Assembly (NCBI GenBank): GCA_009801015.1
Contig: VHZZ01000063.1
Location: forward strand, 340,232 to 366,092
Direction of reading: 5' to 3'
DNA: 25,861 bases
Source of the DNA: Silene noctiflora
Taxonomy: Eukaryota; Streptophyta; Magnoliopsida; Caryophyllales; Caryophyllaceae
Each line of letters opens with the position of its first letter. The first letter of the stretch is position 1. Shown here one piece after another: positions 1 through 14,700 of this stretch. Position numbers and translations under genes: made by a program. The notes below the pieces were generated by a model. It saw nothing but the letters and a program-made list of their open reading frames with translations. It was not told where the DNA came from and did no database searches.

Positions 1-1036
1 TGGCATGATAATGGGTGGTTAATGTTGGTTTCATGATAGTATTGGATTGACATTATAACATGTAATTGAATGATTGTGTTTAGTAGATTGTGGTAGTGGA
101 GGGAATTGTATTATAACATGTTAATTGGGAGTATATCTTGAAGTATCTCTTGATTGTTGATTCACATGAGTACTTTGCTTAATTGGCATCTATTTCATAT
201 GAGAAAGGCATGTTGGACGATCATTGCCATGTGAAAATATGTGTTGGCATATTGTATTGCATATTGCATTATATGTGTTTGTGGAGGTTGTTGGTGGTAT
301 GACGGAGGTGTTACTCGTTCTTTTGGAGACGTGAGGCGGTTGGGAGACCGTCTCACGCTTGGATCGCCTCTTGGAGCTTCCCACTCCAAGAGGGATGTGC
401 ACATTAATGGCTTGAGTTATAGAGGGACACGTGAGTTGAGTCACGTCGTCTGGCAGGGGATCCGGGTCGCTCTCGGGCCCCGTATCACCGGTGTGTCCAG
501 AGTAGCTTTTTACGAGCTGCGGTCCGGGTTATTTTGGTAGGAGGTGCTTTGGTGCCGTCACCGGGTCGTGGGTACGTCTGGGTGTATCCCGGTACAGGTT
601 GGGTGTTGGTGGAGATGAGTCTCATGCATTTCATGGTCGTATTGCATAATCACATTTCGTATGTCGTGTCTCATATTATTTATTGAAACTGACGTGTTGT
701 GTGTTTGTGTAATTGTCACCTATTTCCAGCGTGGCCTGTGTCGATCCATATGATATTTCCGATCATATGGGGAGCAGGTTGAGTACAGGTTTTGTTTGTT
801 GACGTGATCAGGTTTTGAGCCGCACTTTGGACTTTGAGTTGAGTTGGCATGAGATAGTCCTCTAAGAGAGTCGTAGTAGTATGACTTGTATTTATTTATT
901 CATTTGTTTACATTTATGTAACTCACTAAACCTATATTTATAATAAAGGCTTCTTGTTGTATCTCCGAAATCACTACCTCGAGAAACTGAGATGGTAATG
1001 CTCCAATTGTCTTGGCCGGATAATTGGGGTGTTACA
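1..1036 (+). mobile_element. Ty3/gypsy-type LTR fragment, plus orientation, 3' end at 1036
   Basis: The sequence ends GGGGTGTTACA, a common LTR terminus. It has an AATAAA about 90 bp before that end, as expected for the R region. Its last segment (974-997, CTACCTCGAG...GAGATGGTA) matches, on the opposite strand, the LTR at the right edge of the window (25018-25041). No primer binding site follows, so this is a 3' LTR or solo LTR; its left boundary was not found and probably lies outside the window. Open frames inside are not coding. Confidence 0.6.
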
Positions 1037-1640
1037 ACGGCCTAGGGTTTGGCCTAACACAAGATGACCACTGATCATCTATGGTCATGGAACTATAATT
1101 ATATATTAAGTGAGGGTTAGATACTTAAAACGAACAAGGTATGACTCAATGATAATAATTCCATCTCGCGCTTCGCTTTTCCCGCCGCTCGATCTCTCTC
1201 TTTCTCTCGACAGACCTATTTTGTGCTTGGTGTTTGATGTTGTAAAAGTATTTAGGGTTGTATGTGTTGGGGTATTTATAGGTTTATAGAAATTAGAATA
1301 AAATTAGGAAACAAATCAAAACCACCCGGCTGAGTTATGTCGATCGACAACCTAGGCATGTCGATCGACACACTTGCTCGATCGATTTTCCCATTCGACA
1401 TAGCCTCCATCCGTCACCTAATTCCTTTCTGTCGATCGACACTCATCAATGTCGATAAACAGTCAGCACTACTCGTTAGACAAGGCAATCATTAGACTCA
1501 GCATAAGTTCATAGACAAAGGCATTTAGGCTAATATATATTAACATAGCATTAATTCCTATAAATTACGGGATATTACGGTTTCCCCCCCCCCCCCTAAA
1601 AGGAACTTCGTCCCGAAATTCGCGCATACCATACAAAACC
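1037..1640 (-). mobile_element. Probable 3' LTR and polypurine tract of a second gypsy-like element, minus orientation
   Basis: Read on the minus strand, GAATTTCGGGACGAAG (about 1604-1619), a signature seen just before the 3' LTR of plant gypsy elements, is followed by a run of 13 G (1584-1596). Then comes GTAATATCCCG, resembling an LTR start. About 300 bp further is TATAAATA, a possible LTR promoter. GTCGATCGAC repeats occur at 1339, 1360 and 1431, with a variant at about 1377. The inner boundary of this LTR next to 1037 is uncertain. Confidence 0.5.
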
Positions 1641-1757
1641 ATACAACCAATGCGACGTCCCGATCATGGCTCAAGACTTACACAAACACATTTCACATTT
1701 CACAACTTATCAAGAAATAACACAAGACATGTCACCACACTATTCATAATAATAATA

Positions 1758-1824
1758 CTCCCTCCAAATTCATATGTTCTTCCCATTTCATTAAAATGGG
1801 AAGAACATATATATTTTGAGGGAG
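1758..1824. mobile_element. 67-bp Stowaway-like hairpin MITE
   Basis: The element begins CTCCCTCCAAA and ends with GAGGGAG, with TA on both sides (1756-1757 and 1825-1826). The two halves pair along nearly the whole length through ATATGTTCTTCCCATTT and its complement. This is a minimal Stowaway-type element. Confidence 0.75.
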
Positions 1825-1861
1825 TAATTAATAACGAAATTAAAAATTCATAATATCACAT

Positions 1862-2630
1862 TATATCCCACTAAAAACAAACTTCCTCCCAAAGTTTCCA
1901 AACAAATACTTATTAAACGCTACCAGTCACCCAAGATGTTACGCAAAATTAATCTTTCAAATCCGTTTACTAAACAATCCGTAGACCAAACCCCCAAACG
2001 AATCATTGGATTACCAGTAACATGTTATTTCATTCCAACTCCTTATTAGACACCATCTAATCGAAGACATATACTACTTCTCAATTGAGCGAGGACACAC
2101 ACAACTCAAGCAACTACAGCTTAGTCTATCTCTTAGTTTATCCTAGAACATGTTAGCAAGGTGAAGCTTTCCTACAATGGTGGTAATTTATCATCTATTC
2201 CTTAGTTTGTAAGTCAGCGTCTACAAGTACTCTTATAAAAACTCTGTTGATGTTCTGTAATTGGTTTTTCACGATATATAAGTATCTTTGAAAATTCATG
2301 TGTATATATTATAAGAATCATATCATTCATCATTGTGCTAAATTACTTACTCGCCAATTGACCAAGAGTCAAGAACCGTGACTAGACCCCTGGCCTTCAC
2401 ACTCGGAGCAGGTCACAAAGTGTAGAAGGGCAGTTACGATTTTTAATTAGGGTACCTTAAGGTACTGTGCTTGTTTCCACACAAACAAGCTAAGTGTAAT
2501 TTTCTTTGTCGTGATCTTCGTAATTGCACACCCTGCAAACAAATCCTAGAATCGCCATTGAAGGTAAAAATATTAAAATTGTCTTGAGTATATATTGAAT
2601 AAAAGTTTATCAGTATAACGAACTATGTGT
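1862..2630. other. Intergenic stretch with no recognisable feature
   Basis: The sequence is AT-rich. I see no coding frame with family resemblance, no RNA gene and no delimited repeat. Confidence 0.5.
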
Positions 2631-2639
2631 TTTTTTCTT

Positions 2640-2837
2640 CACAAATTCTCATTGAAGACGGACATTATCCGTCACAAGTTGAAGACGGATAGTGTCCCTC
2701 TCACAATATGCAAATGACACTATTCATGTGGTGTTCCATTTCTGGCTCATTTGTCATCCCACTTGTCTTATTGTGAGAGGAGCACTATCAGTCTTCGATT
2801 TGTGACGAATAGTGTCCGTCATAAGCAAGACGTTTTA
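2640..2837. mobile_element. 198-bp GTGACGG-family MITE, Mutator-like, copy 1
   Basis: Long inverted repeats of about 65 bp contain GACGGACATTATCCGTCAC, GAAGACGGATAGTG and CCTCTCACAATA. The element is flanked by a perfect 9-bp direct repeat TTTTTTCTT at 2631-2639 and 2838-2846. A 9-bp duplication with long inverted repeats fits a Mutator-like MITE. The T-rich target slightly weakens the duplication, but copy 2 has the same boundaries. Confidence 0.8.
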
Positions 2838-2846
2838 TTTTTTCTT

Positions 2847-3352
2847 CAACTCTCAAGCAAATGTTTACCATTCTTTTTTATATCGGAGGAGGAATTCAAA
2901 CCTGAAATTTATTATGTGCGCGACATTTTCGGTAGTAAATCTTTATCATTGTAGAAGCGAATAACAACAACGTAGTAGTGTAGTAGTGTAGTACGAGCCG
3001 AGTGCCCGAGTCATGTACAGTGTTACAGTAGTTACGTAGACAATACCATACATATATGAAGAATTATGATCCACAATGTAGCACCATACAAGTGGTAACC
3101 AATTCTCAGTCCCACCGACTGCTTCCTTGACATCATTATTACTTTACTAATAAAATTAAAGTAGTTTTTGTATAGTAATTCTTGCATGCAACTTGGTCTA
3201 GAACAACCCAAATATCTTGTCATTCAAAATAGCAAATTACTGTATATAGTATACGTCAAAACCAGGTTCTAGAGTCTAGGACCCCACTATTTCCATTACC
3301 ATCTAATGGTTTTTCTCATTTCTAACTATCGCCTCTGTTTTACATACAGAGT
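2847..3352. other. Intergenic spacer between two MITEs, nothing recognised
   Basis: It contains a short GTAGTAGTGTAGTAGTGTAG microsatellite-like tract near 2970-2990. I see no gene or delimited element. Confidence 0.5.
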
Positions 3353-3361
3353 ATTCTTTTT

Positions 3362-3539
3362 CAGCAATTCTCATTTGTGACGGAAGATATCCGTCACAAA
3401 TGAAGACGGTTACCATTTTGTGAGACAAAATGCCCATGAGGAAAGCAAGTGGAGAGAGGAAAGCAAGTGGACAAGTGGGGCATTTTGTCTCACGTCTTCA
3501 TTTGTGACGGATTTCTTCCGTCACAAGGGAGACGCTTTG
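3362..3539. mobile_element. 178-bp GTGACGG-family MITE, Mutator-like, copy 2
   Basis: The ends are CAGCAATTCTCATTTGTGAC and, read inward from the right, CAAAGCGTCTCCCTTGTGAC. Both lead into TGACGGAAGAWATCCGTCAC, and inner arms with GAGACAAAATGCCC also pair. A perfect 9-bp direct repeat ATTCTTTTT flanks it at 3353-3361 and 3540-3548. It lies about 440 bp upstream of the ADH TATA box. Confidence 0.87.
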
Positions 3540-3548
3540 ATTCTTTTT

Positions 3549-3961
3549 ACATCTAATTCACAAACTCTCCTTTTCAAATCAAGTCTTTAAAGTTTTTTTA
3601 ATATTAACATTTTATCATAATATCTTTACATTTTATCGTAAAATAGTGACATTCGGTCTATCTTAATTTTAGACCGAAATAATCCCATCTAAAATAAGAA
3701 TTTCCCGTACTTATATGATCATCTTGATGTATAAAATATTTTTGACATTTTTACTTTTTCTTTTTTTTTCGTGATTTAGCTAATCTCATAATAATTTAAT
3801 AAGACCACTAAGCGAGTTACTTATTTTATTCTTCATCTGTCACATTGAATAGTTTACGCTTACTCTATTTTTGTAGGGAGAAAGTAAAGCAAATATAAAA
3901 TATTCGGTATAGAGTTTGATACGTAATTGGCAACTGAATTTTATAATACAACTATGGAAAA
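3549..3961 (+). other. Upstream region of the ADH gene
   Basis: AT-rich sequence between the MITE at 3362-3539 and the ADH core promoter. Probably the proximal ADH promoter; I cannot identify individual sites in it with confidence. Confidence 0.4.
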
Positions 3962-3967
3962 TGGTTT
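3962..3967 (+). promoter_or_regulatory. Anaerobic-response-like GT motif (TGGTTT)
   Basis: TGGTTT sits 14 bp upstream of the ADH TATA box. This is the core GT motif of anaerobic response elements described in plant ADH1 promoters. A six-base match is weak by itself; its position in an ADH promoter is what makes it worth noting. I did not find an equally convincing GC-rich partner motif beside it. Confidence 0.4.
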
Positions 3968-3981
3968 GACTTTAAATCGAC

Positions 3982-3989
3982 TATAAATA
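3982..3989 (+). promoter_or_regulatory. TATA box of the ADH gene
   Basis: TATAAATA lies 114 bp upstream of the ADH start codon. A start of transcription about 30 bp downstream, near 4015, would leave an A-rich leader of roughly 90 nt. Position and sequence fit a plant core promoter; the transcription start itself is inferred. Confidence 0.75.
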
Positions 3990-4102
3990 CCATCAAACTT
4001 TCATTCTATTAGCATCCCAAAAACAAAACATCACTCTAAATATCCCAAAAACAAAAGAAAACAAAACATCATTCTATTAGAAAAAATACAGAAAGAAGAA
4101 AA

Positions 4103-7870
<3,768 letters not shown>

Positions 7871-7940
7871 AACCTACAGCTGTGTCTTTCTTGATATGGT
7901 TACCTTATAGTGTCGAGAGTAACTAAGAGGCTCATGGTTT

Positions 7941-7946
7941 AATAAA
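7941..7946 (+). terminator. Candidate ADH poly(A) signal AATAAA
   Basis: AATAAA occurs 71 bp after the ADH stop codon, in AT-rich sequence. Plant poly(A) signals are degenerate, so the actual cleavage site cannot be fixed from sequence. Confidence 0.4.
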
Positions 7947-8785
7947 CTTTAAATATTAGTAAGTGTGTTGTCTTTCAGTCAATAAGGGTTGTTCAGATAT
8001 GTTGATAATGCGTGGTATGCTATTTTAATCAAACATCAAGTTTTTCCGTCTTTCAAATTGGGTCAAATCGAGTTCAACGAAAATAACGGTAAACTATATC
8101 AAAGCCAGGCCAAAACTAAAGCTCAGCTCCCTTGAATCCTGACCGATTAATCATACGTCATGTAAAACACAAAGCTACTAAACTAAACGTCCAACGCTTT
8201 ACTAACTTTACCTTAGCAACCCAAGATAGAAGAAATATTTGCCATTTTGGTGACCTTGCAATAATCAGCAAAGTATTACCCTAGTATTAATTTTTCATGA
8301 GAATTACTTTAACTTGTACTTGGTGATTATTTGTGTACATATCAATGCAAGAAAATCAAAATCGCCATTTTCTAAATAAAATTTACGTAATAGAGGGGAA
8401 CTGAAACACTCTCTCATGATCTCCTAAACTAAAATTACCATCTAGTCAGAAAGTTTATCTTTGCCAATTAGAGTGGCAAAATGTCTGAACATCTTGTTAA
8501 ACCAGTTTAACACTTGCTCAAGAAAATTTTGTAATTTTCGGTAATCATAATAGATAATTTTTGGGTGCATATAAACAGCAATAAGCGAAAAGGTGGGATG
8601 CTTAGCAAACCCACGTAAATCTGCAATACAACCCACAGACTGCTAACAAATTGCTCAACTCAAAACACAAATTAGGGTACAAGAAAAGAATTGTCACTAA
8701 ATGAACAAGTGTTCTATAGAACAAAACTTTACATGATGTCTACAAGGCAGCGGATGCTACAAGCATATCAGGATACAAGTCGGGA
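7947..8785. other. Convergent intergenic region between ADH and SPT5
   Basis: The two genes converge here. The left part probably includes the ADH 3' UTR, and about 100-250 bp next to 8786 is probably SPT5 3' UTR. I see no conserved coding frame, RNA gene or delimited mobile element. Confidence 0.6.
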
Positions 8786-11700
8786 TTATGGTACCCTTGC
8801 TAAAATACCCATGTCCAAAATCTTGACATCCAACGATTCATCTACTTTGACAATTCCATCACTACTGTCTATACCAATCAACTTGCCCGTAGCCCCGCGT
8901 TGTGCACCTCCCATAATCTTGATTTTGTCTCCTTTCCGAGGAGGAATCACTTCAATTTCATTTGGCAGGGCAGTGACTATTTCATCATCGCCATTTTTCC
9001 CGAGAGCAACTCGGCAAGAACCGTCCTGGAGGCCAACATAAATAAATTGGAGTAAGAGAGCGCATGTGGGTGGCTTTAGATAGTGCGGACTAAAAGACAA
9101 ATGAATGCAAGGTCACTTGTAAATCCTGTTTGTAAAAGGGAAGGGCACGGCCAGTAGGGGGAATCTGACAATGGCATTTCCCTTCTGAATCTTTCTAATT
9201 TGGTTTCTACAAGGAAAAATTGGTTTCTTCATATCCTCCACCCCAATTTGCTAGCTAAAGTAGTCAAATTGCGACCCACCCTTTCCGTCCACCCTCTTCT
9301 CTCCAAATTTTTCCACCCCGAGAAAGGTTACTCTTCTTTCAGATTATAGAAACTTGAAAGTGCAAGATTTGTTATACAATCTACAGAACCACAAACAATT
9401 TCCGATGGCCATTCTAAATCCCATGCAAGCATGAAAAGTCTAAAATGTACCACTGAGAACATACCGGTAACACCTCTTGAACAACTCCAACCATGGAATC
9501 ATCGCCTGACTTGTGCACATTCACCAGTATGTCGGGCAAAAGCCACAGTCCTTCATTCTCTCCACCTGCAAAATTTCATCATAATAAAGGCATTGGTAGG
9601 AATTAAGAGTGGTGGGGCTGTAATAAAAAAACGCAAATATATAGAAAGAGGAGTAAAAGGAGAAAGAAAAAAAAAATGGGGCTGTAATATAAAGGCACAC
9701 TGGTGTGCCGTGCTAGCTGTACCATATCTAAAAGGTGCGGCGAGCAATTTTGCCTATTGCCTCACCTAGCATTGGGCTTAGTAAAAATTGAAAATTCTAT
9801 AAATGATGAAAATAATGATATGCAGCAATTATAGAACACTTGTTGAAAAACTTCTAATTCCGACTTTCCACCAGTGTGAAATTTTGAATAAAATATTGAG
9901 TCGCCAATCACCATGAACTATATCGAGAACTGTTGGAAAAAGGCTCAGTCAACCTAAGTCATGATCGATGTCCACCCCCATATTCTATTGTGCAATGAAG
10001 ATAGGGTGGGGGTGGGGGGTACAAGAGGCAAGTTAAGAGAAGTCAGACCTATCATGGGAGACATCATATCTAGGCCAACACCTCCAGGAGTCATCGGTTG
10101 TCCACCAGGAGTGCCAGGCAAATATGCTGCAGAGCTGGGTGTCGTTGGCTGTCCAGGAGTTGATGGCAGATAAGGGCTTGGAGCATTGGCTGAAATAAAA
10201 AAGATTATCAGACTTATGACAGAGCATCAAAAAGCATAAAGGCGAGGTAGAAGACATACGGTAAGCTGAACCACTATCTCTAGGTGTCCCAGCATCAACG
10301 TAATTGCCACCAGGAGTTGGTGCATCATATGTCCTCGAGGGAGGACTTCCAGGCTGGAGAGAAGTTAAAGATGTCAACCAAATTGAACAACAGCTGTTTT
10401 AACTTTGAATGCGTTGTGAGCGAGAATATTTACCCGATACTGAGGGCTAGTTCCCCAAGAAGCAGGATTTGCGTCATCCCAATTATCCCTGGTAGCAGCG
10501 AATTTAGATTAAATCACTTTCTTTGATTGGAAACAATAATGTCACTAACTGAAAGAAGAATATGAAGCTTAAAAGCACACGTCTAAAATATAGAACTAAA
10601 CATTAGCAACTAAACATTAGCTTACCCATTTAGCAAACGCAGAAGTAAGAATAGTAGCTGTACACTAGTACACTAGTACTGGAATTCAGAGATAAAAAGA
10701 ATACAAGCTTTTCCAAAAAAATCCCTACCACAAATTCAAAATCCTTTCTCCAAATCCAATCTCTCCAAGTCTTCATAAATTCAAAAACCCTAACATAAAA
10801 TCTTTGGCCATGGGGTGATTGGATTTGAAGGGGAAGGACTATTACTCAAGAAACATCAACGAACATGTAACCAACCCACATTCTTTTCGCTTTCAAGAAC
10901 CTGTGCCATTTTTAAGCACAGGTTCTGAACCAAAAAACATGAAACAAATTCAACGAATAGCCAAATCCGACAAATGTAAACAGACAGAGCTGTGTTGTGT
11001 AACTAATATTGTAGTTGACGGAAGTGACAATGTGACTTAGACATCAATAAGAGGAAAGACCAATGTAACAAATACTAAGGCCGGAAATGTGACCACCATG
11101 GAAAAGCTTGTGCGTTGTGACACAGCAAGAGGAGTTTTTTGTCCAAACCATGCAAATCTACAGCACCACCAATATAATATTCTTACTCGCAACAACCCAT
11201 GTTGTTTTAGGGATAAAAATAGATACCCCAGGGGAAGGAAACGGGAGAATTGTGACAATTGGTTCTGCTACAGTAAAACTACAACACCAAAGGCTAAAGG
11301 GCTAGTATGAGGACTTGTACGTTCATCAATCACAAGGAAGCCACCAAATGCCAATAGGCCCTATACAATAATAGCGTTGCCCCATGCCTCAAAGGCCCTA
11401 TTGTCTCAACAATGAGGGGTTTACAGATGAGCCATGATAAAATGCATGTCTTTTACAAGACCGTGTCAAATCCTCACTAATATATGACCTTCTGTACTAA
11501 TTCATGAGCAGCTAGGACTTTTCTCTCAAAATGAGACGATCTCGTACAAGAGTTAGTGTTATTAAATTACGTCAAGGTTTGAGAGTTGCATTCACCTCCT
11601 GCTACTTCACAATATAAGAAGCACAAAACTTTTAGCTAACCATTTGCTTTACTCCATATTCCAAGCAAAGAAGTAGTGAGTTTTTGGCTCCATTGCCAAT

Positions 11701-14700
11701 GGAAATACTCAATGCATACTAGGCAATAACCTCTGTCACTACATTGTGCTGTTGTATGTCAACACGACACTTGGACACTTTTAAGATCAAAATATAAAAA
11801 CACACAAAATAGAGAAGCTTGACACTCCACGACACTTTTCAGATGAGTTTGAGTAACACAAATAGCAGCACAGATAGTTAAATGAGGCATACAACCAACC
11901 AGAGAACAATTGACTCCTGCTCGCACAACCTCCAAGTGAGTTAAATGTTAAACAGCACTTCAACAATGAAAGAGCAACAACACAACAATAAAACTTATTA
12001 ACACGTACTTTGGACTTTGAAGGCTTTAACTAGAAGTTAAACGTGCAAAGGACAGAATAAAGAATTGGTCTTACCTAGCTGGACTCATCGGTGCATAAGG
12101 ATTCCATGCTCGGTCTCGCATGGGTGTTCTCATGCCATCATGGATTGGTGTGGCTGTGGAAAATGAGGAAACAATATTAAATTGTATGTATACTTCAGTT
12201 AGGAACATATTGGTCATTTAAGAAAGTAGAAGGCAATCAAATAAACCTGCAGATTCGCGCATCGGAGTTCGTGAAGGATGCATGGGAGTTCGTGAAGGAT
12301 GCATTGGAGTCTCACTTCCCATACCATACCGTGACGTATCCCTTATAGAGAAAAGATATAAGATTCAAAGGTCGACAAGAATACAAATTTAGAATCAAAT
12401 TATCACAGGGTAAGCAATTACCTGTAAGGAGTTGTCACTGTCACATTGTCGGATATATGACTTCTGTCGACTGGGAGAGGGGGAAAAAAGCACCATTTAG
12501 GTTGGCGTCTTAAGTATTAAAAAAATAGATCTGAAGCTTAGATCATCATGCCCAAAATACTTGCCTGTGACCTCCTTCATTTGAGACTCCAACTCAACTC
12601 GCACTGTTGTACCCTTGATGTCCTTGACACGTCCTCGGTAACCCTTGTACGGTCCCAGACGTATTTTTATTGTAGTCCCTATAAGAGAATCATGCCCTCT
12701 GCCACCTCTATGTCTTCCTCCAACTATAAAAGAAAAATCAGTCATCAGATTTGCTCACTTCTCATTGAAGTATATAGTATTCGTATCACAGGCAAATCAT
12801 GTGAAGTAGAAGAACTCACAATCTGAATGCGGACCTCTAGGAGGTAATCTTCCGGGAGATTGTGGAACTCGTTGCGGAGTTCTCAAAGATGACAGTGGAT
12901 CACTCTGAAGAAACAAAACAATCAGAAACTATTTAATGGATATGCAAAAAAAGAAGTGCATGTGGGAAGCAGATGAGGAACTCAAAAATTCAGATTTGTG
13001 CAAAATGACTAAGAGTCTGAGACAAATGAGAGCAACAGAAATCCCCGAGCTCCGGAACACAATGGAAAAAATTCAGCAATTACATCAATAGGTTATTACA
13101 CACTTAACGGAAACTCAACCAGCTTAAAGAATAAACATTGTCAATGACTGACTACCCACACCATCCCCCACAAGGCCACAATACTGAAAGATATATGTTG
13201 ATTGAAGAAATTAAGGCTCATCCTACATGGGACAGATAGTAAAAAGTATTCCCTCCATTTTCCTATTTTCTACCTATTTGCTTTTTGGAGGTCAAAGCTA
13301 CCAAACTGACCGTAAATATATTGGAGAAAAGAAATTATCAGAGTACATAGAAGTTCTCCTTTTCCACTTTCCACTTAAAAGAAGCTACAAACGCACCAAG
13401 GACTACCAAAGTGAACTAGGTTCGCCCAAACGCTGAGGGTGCTTACTTGAACAAAATATGAGATGAGATCAAATGACTACAACGAACTTTGCTCCTTGAC
13501 TTTGGGGAATAGAGCAAGCAACGGAAGCTAGCACGCCCAGCCATTGACTATCAAACCATCTTTCACAATATCATTTTCGAAAAAAAAAAAAAGTGACATT
13601 TACATGTCGGAAAATACGGTCAAAGTTCCATCTTGGAGACTATGAAAAAGCAAACGGGAAAAAAATAGAAAAATGGAGGGAGTAATATACACCCTCTTCA
13701 TTTAAATTCAATGTAATTTCCATTTTCAAGCATTCAGCTCGCAAATAGCCCACCCAACCACACCCATGTGTATGTGTCCTATTCCCTTGCCCCAGATAAG
13801 ATAAAAACAAAAGCTCTACTTGGCATGAAACAAGAAGATCATGCTCATATGCCTGCCAAAATTATCAATCGAGATTGCCGCACAATAAAAAAAATTAAAA
13901 AAAAAAAAAAAAAGTTGTGCTCACTAAAAACTGAGGAATACAAGGTTGATATATCAAAGTTGGTAAAAAGTAACAGATATATAACCCTCTTTTGCCATTT
14001 ATAGAACTTCATAACAGGCATACTATGTTACACAGAACAAAAGCAATTGTCTATTGGATACTTGTTGTCAGGAGAGCAAATGTGGTGAGATAATAATGTC
14101 TACAAACCCAAAGAAGGGTCAAACCTCAAACTTTGGGATTTGAGAACAAGGGGAGATGGTTTTTCAGTAATGAGCAAGAGTAATCAGGAAAAGGGATTTT
14201 CAAAATCACTAACAAAGCGAGTTGAAGTATGTAGTTTTCTAATCTATCTTTGCCACCAAAAGTATATTAGACTATTCAGAGTAGACTGTTGGGCGTCGGC
14301 CTAGCTAGTTAAGCTAGATTCAACCATTTAGAAAGTAAATTAGACAATCAAATAAAATACCCTTCAAGTATAGGCGGCAATCGTTGACACGACCCAAAAA
14401 CATGACATGAACCCGACACGAAGTTAGCAGGTTAGGGTCAAGACGTTGTGACCCATTTAAGTAATTAGGTTGACACGACAAGACATGAAACTTAAATGGG
14501 TCGGGTTAGGGTTGATGTCTTTTGATACGAACCCGACACAAATAACCCATTTTTTTAAAATTGTCATAATATATAACTTAAAATTAACATTTTCATTCAT
14601 CATTTTTGGGATAATAGGGTTATAAAATGTAGTTAGTTGTATTAGTTTATTGGGTTAAACGGGTTAAGTGGGTTAAAAATGACCTGATTCAAGATAAATG

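Noticed and set aside
241..540. Open frame of 99 codons in the left LTR
   Set aside because: It lies in non-coding LTR sequence, has no family resemblance, and is explained by the locally GC-rich composition.
1339..1457. CRISPR-like array of GTCGATCGAC repeats
   Set aside because: Repeats are only 10 bp, spacing is irregular and the context is a plant LTR.
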